Assembly (NCBI RefSeq): GCF_002305875.1
Contig: NZ_CP022098.1
Location: forward strand, 1,054,001-1,118,000
Direction of reading: 5' to 3'
Length of the DNA stretch: 64,000 nucleotides
Source of the DNA: Cystobacter fuscus
Lineage (GTDB): Bacteria > Myxococcota > Myxococcia > Myxococcales > Myxococcaceae
Shown here: one piece after another, positions 7,550 to 16,221 of the stretch
How the letters are laid out: each line of letters begins with the position of its first letter
Numbering within the stretch: the first letter of the stretch is position 1
Notes under the pieces: generated by a model
Seen by the model: the letters and a program-made list of their open reading frames with translations, nothing else
What the model was told of the DNA's origin: nothing
Database searches by the model: none
Program-made: the position numbers and the translations under genes

Positions 7550-8347
7550 ATGGCGACCGAACGGCCCTCTTCGCTGAAACTGCCGTCCTTCCTGCATGGC
7601 ACCCTCCGTTCGGTCCAGCAGAGGACGAGGCGAGAGGGATTGCGGTGTGGCGAGCAATACCGAGAGGTCGGCACCTTTTCCCAGCCTCGGCAGATGCGAG
7701 AGGTGCCTTCAGGTGAAGTCGTGGTGGCGCACGAGGTGGTGGACTTCCAACGCGAACGCTTGGCCTGGCGGCTGTACATGGTGTCGCATGTGATGGTCGC
7801 CTTGTCCGAACCTCCACAAAGTCCGTTCCCCGTGAGGAATTATTACGAGGCGCTCTGTCGAGAGACGGCCTGGGGCGCGCTGTTCTTCGCGACGACGCAC
7901 ATGGGCCCGGTGAGCGCGGAGCGAACGGCGAAGCGCCTCCAGGCCGTGCTGCGCTTCTGGGAGCCGCTCCAGTCCGCGCGCTATCTCTTCAAGAACCCGC
8001 GAATGGCACACACCCTGGAGGAGTTGATGCTGGCTTCTTGCGACTGGGCCATGGATGCGTGGTGCCCCTTGGGAGACGCCTCAGTGCGGACGCGCTTGGA
8101 AGTGGCGGCCGAGCGGATGGCGAGCGCGACTCGGGAGGACTGCATCGAGGCCATCTTCCGGGAAATGCCGCGAGCGCTCGCGCACGCGGGCCAGTTGACG
8201 CACCGACACGTGGTGGCGAACCCCACCTTCCAGCGTGAACGCCTCGCCACGCTCGATGCGTGGTCCTTCGAGCGGGTGTCCAGTGCGTGTACGGCGGATC
8301 TGATCTGGCTGTTGCATCATTGGGACCGTGAACTCGACAGGCAGTAG
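7550..8347 (+). CDS. hypothetical protein
   Basis: A 265-residue protein of unknown function. The part from residue 60 on has steady high third-position GC and is clearly coding; it is predicted helical and rich in Trp, Arg and Glu (for example ERLAWRLYMVSHVMVAL and DLIWLLHHWDRELDRQ at the C-terminus). No signal peptide or membrane segment is evident, and no domain was recognised. Start choice is weak: ATG 7550 has no good ribosome site, and the open frame runs back to an ATG at 7361, but that extension overlaps the degraded pieces described above and has poorer codon usage. Because it follows remnants in an accessory stretch, it may be an effector-immunity or phage-derived protein; this is inference only. 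Confidence 0.6.
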   Translation: MATERPSSLKLPSFLHGTLRSVQQRTRREGLRCGEQYREVGTFSQPRQMREVPSGEVVVAHEVVDFQRERLAWRLYMVSHVMVALSEPPQSPFPVRNYYEALCRETAWGALFFATTHMGPVSAERTAKRLQAVLRFWEPLQSARYLFKNPRMAHTLEELMLASCDWAMDAWCPLGDASVRTRLEVAAERMASATREDCIEAIFREMPRALAHAGQLTHRHVVANPTFQRERLATLDAWSFERVSSACTADLIWLLHHWDRELDRQ

Positions 8348-8389
8348 AGAGCCTTCAGCACTCGCCTCTGCTGTGCGGCACGGGGGTGT

Positions 8390-9316
8390 TCAAGGAAACG
8401 TCACGCCGCGCACGGTGAGGGTCCGGGTTCCTTCCGCCTCCGTCAGCCGCAGCAGGAAGGACTCCTGGGACTGGGGCTCGGGGGCTTCCGCTTCCACCAC
8501 GATCTGTCGCAGGTCTCCCGGACGGAGCACGCCCGGCGATTGCCAGGTGCGGAGCACGCGCAGGGAATGCCCTTCCTCGGTGACCAGCTCGGCCGACTTC
8601 ACCCGCCAGGGCTGTTGATGGGATTCATCCAGCCACAATTCCACCGCGACCCGGCCGATGGCCCGGTAGCTGTAGGCTTCCTTCACGAAAAGGCTGTCCG
8701 CGGGCGACTGGGGGAGGTCGGAAAAGAAGTCCAGCGAGCGGATGCCGATCCCCTTCTTCACGAGCCTGGCACTGAACAGGCCCACGAGGTCTTCCTGGCA
8801 TTTTCGCGTCGTTTGTCGCCCCAGTGCCGTCTCGCAGTGCTCAGCGCGCTCGCGTGCCTGTCTTGCTTCCTCCTGGAAGAATGAGGCCGAGAGTGGTTTC
8901 CGGTCGACTCGGACTTGCCGTTCCACCTGGTCGGCGCGCACCACCAGTCGGAAGGTGGTGTTCTCCGGGACGTTGTTGTCCGCGAAGCCCACCACCAACA
9001 TCACTGTCTTTCCCGGTGGCGCCATCGCGGAGGGGAGAAGGGTGATCAACCCAGCGTTTTCATCCACCATCACGGACTGGAAGAGTTCGCGCTCCTGGAC
9101 CGTGACGCTCCCTCTGCGCAGAGGCGCGTTGAACATCAGGTTGGAGGCTTGATTGGGGCTGATGCGAACCTCCCAGTCCTGTCTGGCTCCGTCTGCTGTC
9201 AGCTCGATGTGACGCTCGTCTGGCAGGGCGGTCTGTCCTGGGACGATTCCGGACGCGCTGGGCGCACCCGCGAGGAGGTGAAGCAACAAGAGCGTAGTCG
9301 GAAGAGACGGCGGCAT
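8390..9316 (-). CDS. DUF2381 family exported protein
   Basis: A 308-residue protein of the Myxococcus paralogous family DUF2381 (TIGR02268). It opens with a signal peptide (hydrophobic residues 5-20, then ASG). Family features are RHIELTADG, then PNQASNLMFNAPLRRGSV, the LLPSAMAPPGKTVMLVVGF block, a charged coiled segment (FFQEEARQARERAEHCETAL) and the ending RTLTVRGVTFP, which closely resembles the ending VTLSGVTFP of the paralogue at 47428. The role is unknown; in myxobacteria the family is regularly found beside membrane serine/threonine kinases. Here the kinase gene lies 61 bp upstream on the same strand, so the two very likely form an operon. Confidence 0.85.
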   Translation of the reverse strand: MPPSLPTTLLLLHLLAGAPSASGIVPGQTALPDERHIELTADGARQDWEVRISPNQASNLMFNAPLRRGSVTVQERELFQSVMVDENAGLITLLPSAMAPPGKTVMLVVGFADNNVPENTTFRLVVRADQVERQVRVDRKPLSASFFQEEARQARERAEHCETALGRQTTRKCQEDLVGLFSARLVKKGIGIRSLDFFSDLPQSPADSLFVKEAYSYRAIGRVAVELWLDESHQQPWRVKSAELVTEEGHSLRVLRTWQSPGVLRPGDLRQIVVEAEAPEPQSQESFLLRLTEAEGTRTLTVRGVTFP

Positions 9317-9377
9317 GTGTCAGACCTCCGGGGTGGTCAGAGTACCAGGGACTTCTGACGTTGGCCGCGCTGTTCGT

Positions 9378-11225
9378 CTACTCGAATCGCTTCACGGCTC
9401 GCAGCGTGGGCCACGCTCGAACGAGGGCGGTGTCCCGGGTGCTGCCCTTCTCCTTGACGAGGCCCTTGCGCATGTAGCCCAGCCAGAGCTCCGCGCAGAT
9501 GGGATAGGTGTGCCCATCCGCGGTGTGCGCCTGGGTGAATCGTCCGTGGACGAGGGTCTCTCCGAAGAACAGCTCTCCCGTGAATCGGGTGGTGCGGGTC
9601 GGGAGCTCTCCCCAGGTCATGAGGCTGATGACCGTCACGGGGCCGGGGCGGACCTCGGCGTTCTTCAATCCTGGATTGGGGAACTCCACGGTGGGCTCGA
9701 CCGGAACATCGAACATGCCCAGCTTCTGCATGGTCTCCACCGCGCCCTCGGGGCACTCGGCGGGGGTCGGCTCGGCGTAGAAGCGCCGCAGCTCCTGGCT
9801 CGGGCCAGCACAGGACGCCTGGGCGAGGGCGGCGGCCGTGGTGCAGGCCCACACGAGCTTGCCGAGCACGGGTGTCTGGGAAGAGGAGGGTGCAGGGGAT
9901 TGAACGGGAGACGGAGTCGAAGTGCTCACGCGCGTGCTGTCCTTCCAGGGCGTCGCGCTGGCGACGGGCACAGGGATTTCCGCCCACCACTCGGGCGCTG
10001 CGCCATGTCCACCTTCGGGTGGCTCGCCAGGAGCCGCCACTTCCTGGCCGGAGTGCGCAATCCCTGGCGGGGCAAGTCCCGAGACCGGAGGTGGCAGGCA
10101 GAGCGAGCCCCCGAGGACGAAGGTGGCCAGGGTCCCGGACCAGAGACGGGTCCGCTGGGACGCGGGGGTGGGGGAAGTGGTGGCCGTGGAGGCCTCCTCG
10201 GGAGGCAGGGCCCTGCCGCGCAGGGGACGCCGCAGGGCCTGGGCCGCGAGCCGCCATGCCCGATCGCGCAACTCTCCCCAGTCGAGCCACACCTCCTGCG
10301 GGGTGCTGGCATCGTCCTCCTCCCACTCCTCGCAGAGCGCCACGTCCCAGGTGCCATCCGCGCTCGAGAGCAATGCCTCCACTTCCTCCCCCACGGCCTG
10401 GGCGCTCTGGGGGCGTGCGGCGAGCGACTTCTCCAGCATGCGCAGGCACAGCTCGCTCAGCGCGCGGGGCACGCGCGGGTTGAGCATATGAGGGGGCTCG
10501 GGGTGGTGCTGGAGGATGACGTTGGCGAGTGCGCCCTCGTCGGGCACGTTCGTGTAGAAGGGGTGGACGCCCGTGAGCAGCCAATAGAGCACCACCCCCA
10601 GCGCCCACAGGTCATCCGAGGGACGCCCCGGGGAGTGCTCGCCCAGGTGTTCGCGCCGGAAGCGCAGCGCCTCGGGGCTGCGGTAGCGGGGCGTGCCGGG
10701 CATCGCCAGGGGGTGGGTGATGTCGAGCGCGCCCCAGTACGTGCCCACGCCGAAGTCCACCAGCACCGCGCGCCCGTCCTCGTGCCGCACGAGCACGTTG
10801 TCGCCCTTGATGTCCCGGTGCACCACACCGGCCCGGTGCACCCGCACGAGCTGTCGTGCCACGTCCGCCAGCACGCGCGCGGTCTGCCTCGCCGTGGGAT
10901 TGTGCTCCCTCGCCCAGTCGGGGAGGGAACGGCCATGCACATAGGGCATGACGAGGTAGAGGTAGCGGGGCCGCGCCGAGGGCCACGGACCGCACGCGGA
11001 CACCCCCACCTCTTGCATGCGCCGCAGCCGCAGCCGCACCTCCAACTCGCGCCACGCCCGGTCCTCGTTCCCCAGGGGCAGGAACTTGAGGGCATGGAGT
11101 TGTCCGTCTCGACGGGCGCGGAACACGGTGCCCTGGCCGCCCTCTCCCAGCCGACGCTCCAGCCGGTAGCCATCCACGACCTCGCCCACGCACGGTGGCT
11201 CCTCCCCTCGCGCTGCCCGCTCCAT
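9378..11225 (-). CDS. membrane serine/threonine protein kinase
   Basis: A 615-residue Hanks-type kinase. In the kinase domain (about residues 18-300) the glycine loop GEGGQG is at 27-32, the ATP lysine at K47, the catalytic HRDIKGDN at 136-143 and DFG at 157-159, so it should be active. A single membrane helix follows near residue 365 (LATFVLGGSLCLPPP), then a Pro/Ser-rich linker and an outer C-terminal domain with two cysteines (PAECPEGAVETMQKLG to the terminal VKRFE). That tail is homologous to the tail of the kinase at 45432. Two ATGs are possible (11231 and 11225); the second has GGGAGG at ideal spacing of eight bases. It heads an operon with the DUF2381 gene. Confidence 0.9.
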   Translation of the reverse strand: MERAARGEEPPCVGEVVDGYRLERRLGEGGQGTVFRARRDGQLHALKFLPLGNEDRAWRELEVRLRLRRMQEVGVSACGPWPSARPRYLYLVMPYVHGRSLPDWAREHNPTARQTARVLADVARQLVRVHRAGVVHRDIKGDNVLVRHEDGRAVLVDFGVGTYWGALDITHPLAMPGTPRYRSPEALRFRREHLGEHSPGRPSDDLWALGVVLYWLLTGVHPFYTNVPDEGALANVILQHHPEPPHMLNPRVPRALSELCLRMLEKSLAARPQSAQAVGEEVEALLSSADGTWDVALCEEWEEDDASTPQEVWLDWGELRDRAWRLAAQALRRPLRGRALPPEEASTATTSPTPASQRTRLWSGTLATFVLGGSLCLPPPVSGLAPPGIAHSGQEVAAPGEPPEGGHGAAPEWWAEIPVPVASATPWKDSTRVSTSTPSPVQSPAPSSSQTPVLGKLVWACTTAAALAQASCAGPSQELRRFYAEPTPAECPEGAVETMQKLGMFDVPVEPTVEFPNPGLKNAEVRPGPVTVISLMTWGELPTRTTRFTGELFFGETLVHGRFTQAHTADGHTYPICAELWLGYMRKGLVKEKGSTRDTALVRAWPTLRAVKRFE

Positions 11226-11336
11226 GCACATGACCTCCCGAGTGGGCAAGTCTAACATGACCCCTGACGCCCGATGGGAGTCTTCCATGGGGCATCCGAA
11301 ATCCCGGAAGGCCGCCCTGCTAGACTCCCGCCCCGC

Positions 11337-13550
11337 ATGGCACAGCCGAAGCACACCGCCGAGATCTACGCCGCCCAGCACCGGGGCGATGCGGACCACT
11401 ACGCCACCTACTTCGCGGGCATGGACGCCTCCATGCAGCAGAAGGTGGCTCTCACCACCGCGCACTTCCCCACGCGCGGCCGGGTGGCCGACATGGGCAG
11501 TGGCTCCGGCCGGGGCACCTACGATCTGGCCTGTCTCTACAATGGCTTGGAACTGGTGGGCGTGGACATCAACCCCGTGTCCGTCGACATGGCCCACACC
11601 ACCTACCAGCGCCCCAACCTGCGCTTCGTGGCCGGGGACATCGCCGACCCCGTCTTCCCGCCCGAGTCCCTCGATGGCGTGCTCGACTCGTCGGTGCTCC
11701 ACCACGTCACCAGCTTCAATGACTTCTCCCTCGCCCGGCTGGAGACGTGTCTGGACAACCAGGTGCGCGCGCTGCGCACCGGCGGCGTCATCATCATCCG
11801 CGACTTCGTCATCCCCGATGGCCCCGATGAGGTCTGGCTCGATCTGCCCACCACGGATGGCGTCGCGGGCGGCGACGTTCCCACTCTGTCCACCGCCGCG
11901 CTCTTCGAGCGCTTCGCGCGCGACTTCCGCTGCGGCGTCAACCGCTCGGGGCCGGTTCCCTATACGCGCCTCGCCTCGCCCCACGCGGGCCATGTCCGCT
12001 ACCGGCTCGCCCTGCGCGCCGCCAACGAGTTCATCCTCCGCAAGGACTACCGCGCCGACTGGGACGTGGAGCTGCTCGAGGAGTACACCTATTTCTCCCA
12101 GGCGGACTTCGAGGCCGCCTTCCGCGCGCGCGGGCTGCGCATCCTCAGCTCCATGCCCATCCGCAACCCGTGGATCCTCGCCAACCGCTACGAGGGGCGC
12201 TTCCACCTGTCGGGCGTGGACGGGCGGCCTCTGCCGTTTCCCCCCACCAACTACCTCATCGTGGGCGAGAAGGTGCCACCGGGCGCGGGCGTGGAACTGC
12301 GCGAGGAGCACTCCGAGCCGCTCACCACGCCCCGTTTCCTGTCCTTGAGCACCTGGCGCCACGAGGTGTCCCGCCAGGTGTTCGAGCTGGTGGAGCGGCC
12401 GGGGCGCACGCTGGACGTGCTGCCCTGGTTCCGGCTGGACGGCCAGGTGTTCGTGCTCGCCAAGAAGGGCTTTCCGCGGCCCATCGTCAACGCGTGCGCG
12501 GACCATCCCAACCTCGGCGGCGCGGCGCTCTCGGGCTATGTCACCGAGCCCCTCGCCGCCATCACCCTCGGCGGGGAGGCCGCGCCCCAGGCCATCGCCC
12601 GCATCCTGCGCGAGCGCGCCGGGCTGGGCGAGGGCCATGTCCTCCACGTGAGCGAGCCGGTGCGCTACTTCACCTCGCCCGGCGGGGTGAACGAGCGCGT
12701 CTCCGCGTACCTGGTGGAGGTGCTCCCGTCGGATGCTCCGCCCGCGCTCGACTACGGTCCGTTCACGAGCGCGGGCTCGGTGCGCGAGCTGGACGCGCGC
12801 CAGGTGCTGCGCGCCTGCCACGTGGGCGGCATGGTGGACGCGCGCCTGGAGATCAACATCCACCGGCTCCTGCGCCGGCTGGGCGCTCCACCGGGGCCGT
12901 GGATTGGCGCCCCGCTCGCGCTCACCGAGCAGCCCCACGGGCCCCGGGAGGCGCCGGACGCGCTCACCCCCGAGCGCCGCGCCGTCTTCTCCGCGCACGA
13001 TGACGGAGCCACGGGCTACCTGGCCCCACGCACGGGCACCTTCACCGAGCGGGATGCCCAGGGGCGCGTGCTCGCGAGCGTGCCCCGCGAGTACCTCGTG
13101 CCGGGTGGGGCGAGCCGCAACACGGCGGTGGCGCTGCCGGTGGTGCGCACGCGCGAGGGCTTCCGGGTGGGCCTGGAGCACCGCGAGCTGCCGGCGGTGC
13201 AGCACTTCACGGGAGGCGCGGGGCTCGCGGTGGTGCCGGCCTGGCGGCTGCCGCGCACGCTCTCCCATCCGTCCCAGGTGCCCGCCTTCGCGGCCGAGCG
13301 CCTGCGCGAGGAGTTCTCCGTGACGGTGCGCCGCGCGTGGGAGCTGGGTGGTCCCTACCACACGACGCCCGGGGTCACCCCGGAGCTGGCCTGGCCGTTC
13401 GCCGTGGAGGTCGAGGCCGACGCGGCGTGTGACTCCCGCCTGCGCTGGCTACCGCTGGAGACGCTGATTTCCCGGTTGGATGACGTGCAGGACGCGCACC
13501 TGCTGGTGGTGGCGTGGCGCCTCGCGCACGCGCTGGGCGTGCTGGGCTGA
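11337..13550 (+). CDS. class I SAM methyltransferase fused to Nudix-like domains
   Basis: A 737-residue protein. Residues 1 to about 200 form a class I methyltransferase: motif I is VADMGSGSGRGTYDL near residue 50, followed by the acidic end of strand 2 (LVGVDINPVS), motif II VAGDIAD and a FDGVL-like strand (LDGVLDSSVLHHV). From about residue 350 the chain resembles ADP-ribose pyrophosphatase-type Nudix proteins twice: a segment with ERAGLGEG and TSPGGVNERVSAYLVEV, and a C-terminal one with TPGVTPELAWPF and RWLPLETLI. Neither contains a full Nudix box (GX5EX7REUXEEXGU), so catalysis by these parts is doubtful. The methyl acceptor is unknown. It is divergent from the kinase at 9378 and convergent with the sensor kinase at 13560. 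Confidence 0.7.
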   Translation: MAQPKHTAEIYAAQHRGDADHYATYFAGMDASMQQKVALTTAHFPTRGRVADMGSGSGRGTYDLACLYNGLELVGVDINPVSVDMAHTTYQRPNLRFVAGDIADPVFPPESLDGVLDSSVLHHVTSFNDFSLARLETCLDNQVRALRTGGVIIIRDFVIPDGPDEVWLDLPTTDGVAGGDVPTLSTAALFERFARDFRCGVNRSGPVPYTRLASPHAGHVRYRLALRAANEFILRKDYRADWDVELLEEYTYFSQADFEAAFRARGLRILSSMPIRNPWILANRYEGRFHLSGVDGRPLPFPPTNYLIVGEKVPPGAGVELREEHSEPLTTPRFLSLSTWRHEVSRQVFELVERPGRTLDVLPWFRLDGQVFVLAKKGFPRPIVNACADHPNLGGAALSGYVTEPLAAITLGGEAAPQAIARILRERAGLGEGHVLHVSEPVRYFTSPGGVNERVSAYLVEVLPSDAPPALDYGPFTSAGSVRELDARQVLRACHVGGMVDARLEINIHRLLRRLGAPPGPWIGAPLALTEQPHGPREAPDALTPERRAVFSAHDDGATGYLAPRTGTFTERDAQGRVLASVPREYLVPGGASRNTAVALPVVRTREGFRVGLEHRELPAVQHFTGGAGLAVVPAWRLPRTLSHPSQVPAFAAERLREEFSVTVRRAWELGGPYHTTPGVTPELAWPFAVEVEADAACDSRLRWLPLETLISRLDDVQDAHLLVVAWRLAHALGVLG

Positions 13551-13559
13551 GCGCGCGCT

Positions 13560-15887
13560 CTAAGAGGCGGGCGCGGCGGAGCGCTGCTCGGCGGGCGCCA
13601 GGGGCAGCCGCACCGTGGCCACCGCGCCGCCTCCCTCGCGTGAGCGCAGCGAGATGCGGCCGCCATGCCGGCGGACGATTTCCCGCGACACGTACAGCCC
13701 CACGCCGATGCCCGAGATGCCCGTCAGCTCGCGCCGGTCCCCGCGCTCGAAGCGGCCGAAGAGCTGCTCTTCGTCCTCCACCCGCAGGCCGATGCCCCGG
13801 TCGCTCACGCGCAGCTCCGCCTCACAGCCCGCCACCTCCTGGAGCTCCACCTCGATGACGCCGCCCGTGGGGTTGTACTTGATGGCGTTGGACACGAGGT
13901 TGTGCACCACCTGCTCCAGGCGCAGCTCGTCGAAGTCGCCCAGGAGCGGCTGAGCGGTGAAGGCGAGCGTGTGCAGGGGCGAGGCGGCCACGAGCTCCTC
14001 GGCCACCCGCCGCACCACCTCGCTCAGGTCCAGGCGCGTGCGCTGCAGGGGCAGCTGCTCCAGGCCGAGCTGCGAGGCATCCAGCAACTGGTTCACCAGG
14101 CGTGTCACCCGGTCCACCTGCCGGCTCACGTTGTCCAGGCGCTCGCCGTGCTCGCCGCCCAGCTTGCGCCGCAGGAGCTGCACGTGTGCCTTGAGCGCCG
14201 TGAGCGGCGTCTTCAGCTCGTGCGAGGCGATGGACAGGAAGGCGTCCTTCTCCCGGCTGGTGCGCTCGATGGCCTCCATCTGCCGCGAGAGCTGCCCGGT
14301 CATGCGATCGAACGTCTCCGCGAGCTGGCTGAGCTCGCGGGGGGCGTCCTGGGCGGCCTCGGAGGCGCGTGCCATGCGCTCTCCGGCCGCCTGCCGGGCC
14401 GCCGCGTCGGACACGGCCTGCACCGGCGCGACGATGGTGCGCGTGAAGACGAGCGCCAGCAGCACCGCGGCCCCGATGGCCAGCACCATGGTGCCCAGCA
14501 GGCTGAAGTAGGCCCGTTCCACCTCGCGCTGCAGCCGGGTGCCGGGCTGCTCCACCACCACGCGCCAGCCCAGGGAGGGCACCGTCACCATGCCGAAGTG
14601 GTGCAATTGCCCCACGCGCAACACCGGCGAGCCCTCCTCCTCGGTCGAATAGGTGCCCGTGCCGCCGCTGGTCACTTCCTCCAGCGCGCGCGCCAGGGGG
14701 GTCGCGGTGATGTTGCGCAGCGGCTCGTGTCCCGTCCCCGTGATGGCCGAGTCGAAGACCACGCTGCCGCGCGCATCGGTGACGCGGATGCGCCGGTCGC
14801 TGTTCTGCACCTGGGCGTGCGCGTGCTGGCGCAACCTCGGCAGGTCCATCGCCGCCAGCACGTAGCCCGCGTAGCGCTCGTCCTGGCGGATGGGGGCCAC
14901 CGCCACCACGAGCGGCCCGGGGCTGTGACTGCGTCCGCTCAGCACGTCGCTCACGAGGGGCCCCCGTGCCTGCTGCACGAGCCGCACATAGGCGCGGTCG
15001 GAGTAGTCCGAGCCGGCCAGCGGGCGGCCCGACAGGTCGTGGCGCGGAGAGTAGGCCATCGCCAGGCCCTCGGGATTGCCCACGTAGGCCTGGTGCACCT
15101 CGGGCGAGTAGGTGACGAGCGCGTCCAGCTCGCCCTCGAGGAAGTGCTGGCCGGGCAGTTGGCCCCCGGCGGTGAGCCCCTGGGACAGCGTGCGCGCGAG
15201 CTGACCCACTCCATGCCGCACGTGCCCGATGCTGCTCTCGACCTCGTTGGCCACCACCCGGGCGGCGTGCAGGTTCTCCTCCTCCACCTGGCGCAATTGC
15301 GAGTCGTAGCGCTCGCGGCCCTCGGCCCCGCCCAGCACCAGCAGGGGCACCACCGCCCCCAGCGTGAGCGCCGAGCTGAAGGTCCGGCCGATGGAGACCT
15401 CCGCCAGCGGCGGCGGCAGGAGCGGCCGGAGGCACCGGCGCACGCGGGGGATGAGCAGCAGCACCTGGAGCACCAGCGCCGCCAGCAGCCCATTCACCGC
15501 CTGCTTCACCCCCGCCACCCGCACGCCCTCGGCCGGGATGCCCTCCACCAGGTAGTAGGTGAGGAAGAAGAACAGCGGGCTCATCAGCCAGTAGAGGGCA
15601 TCGGCCACCAGGGGCGTGAGGCGCCGGCGCAGCGCGCCCACGAAGAGCCCCTCCAGCGCCAGGTTGAGCGCGCCCCACGGGTGGTGCCACAGCCGGATCG
15701 TCGCCAGCCCCGCCACGGCCCCCGCGGCGCCTCCACTCACCGGACCGAGCAGCACCGCGGTGATGAGCACCAGCAGGGGCCCGAGCAGCAGATGCACTCC
15801 GGGCAACACCTCCAGGGCCGCCAGGTTCAGCCCGCACCCGAACAGCCCGAGCGCCAGACCGTACCCGATTCGCCCCAGGACTTTCAT
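13560..15887 (-). CDS. membrane sensor histidine kinase (Cache, HAMP)
   Basis: A 775-residue sensor kinase. About five hydrophobic helices fill residues 5-150, another lies near 170-190, and a large extracytoplasmic region of about 260 residues (ERYDSQLRQVEEEN to VVVEQPG) with the SPEVHQAYVGN and GLAMAYSPRHDLSGRP segments resembles a double Cache sensor. A further helix (LLGTMVLAIGAAVLLALVF) leads to a HAMP linker, a HisKA domain with the phospho-acceptor SHELKTPLT, and a HATPase with NLVSNAIKYNP, DRGIGL and GIGVGLYVS. No receiver domain is attached and no response regulator is adjacent, so its partner is unknown. The signal is presumably a small extracellular molecule. Confidence 0.9.
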   Translation of the reverse strand: MKVLGRIGYGLALGLFGCGLNLAALEVLPGVHLLLGPLLVLITAVLLGPVSGGAAGAVAGLATIRLWHHPWGALNLALEGLFVGALRRRLTPLVADALYWLMSPLFFFLTYYLVEGIPAEGVRVAGVKQAVNGLLAALVLQVLLLIPRVRRCLRPLLPPPLAEVSIGRTFSSALTLGAVVPLLVLGGAEGRERYDSQLRQVEEENLHAARVVANEVESSIGHVRHGVGQLARTLSQGLTAGGQLPGQHFLEGELDALVTYSPEVHQAYVGNPEGLAMAYSPRHDLSGRPLAGSDYSDRAYVRLVQQARGPLVSDVLSGRSHSPGPLVVAVAPIRQDERYAGYVLAAMDLPRLRQHAHAQVQNSDRRIRVTDARGSVVFDSAITGTGHEPLRNITATPLARALEEVTSGGTGTYSTEEEGSPVLRVGQLHHFGMVTVPSLGWRVVVEQPGTRLQREVERAYFSLLGTMVLAIGAAVLLALVFTRTIVAPVQAVSDAAARQAAGERMARASEAAQDAPRELSQLAETFDRMTGQLSRQMEAIERTSREKDAFLSIASHELKTPLTALKAHVQLLRRKLGGEHGERLDNVSRQVDRVTRLVNQLLDASQLGLEQLPLQRTRLDLSEVVRRVAEELVAASPLHTLAFTAQPLLGDFDELRLEQVVHNLVSNAIKYNPTGGVIEVELQEVAGCEAELRVSDRGIGLRVEDEEQLFGRFERGDRRELTGISGIGVGLYVSREIVRRHGGRISLRSREGGGAVATVRLPLAPAEQRSAAPAS

Positions 15888-16221
15888 CGGCGCCCAGGGT
15901 GCGCACCAGATGACGTCCTGGCAACGATTCTTTTGCCCTGACTACTCGCCCGGAGTAGGACGGTGGCATTCACGGATGGATGGGCAGGTGGGAACGGACG
16001 GCTCCTTCCCGAGCGTCTGGTTTTCCAAGGGCGCCCCCTTGCAGGGCCGGCTGGCGGACGCCTGGGAGAAAGCCTGGGATGGCCCTCGTTGTCTGGATTG
16101 TTGGAACGCCCGCCGTTCCAGTGCCCAGGCGTTTTTCCTCTTCTGCTCCAAAACTGGAACGCAGTGCCATGGCGGGGTTCGAATGGGACGGGACCCGTTG
16201 AGACCTCATCACGGAGAAATC
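15888..16221. promoter_or_regulatory. divergent intergenic region with three TGGAACG sites
   Basis: This 334-base gap separates the sensor kinase (minus) from the OmpA-like gene (plus) and must contain both promoters. It holds no coding sequence that I trust. The heptamer TGGAACG occurs at 16102-16108, again as its reverse complement at 16114-16120 (together a 7-bp-armed palindrome with a 5-bp spacer), and once more at 16155-16161. This looks like a regulator binding site, though which protein would bind is unknown. A GGAG sits at 16213-16216, just before the ATG at 16222. Confidence 0.4.

Noticed and set aside
16102..16161. Sigma-54 promoter in the OmpA upstream region
   Set aside because: The spacing between GG and GC elements is not the required ten bases.
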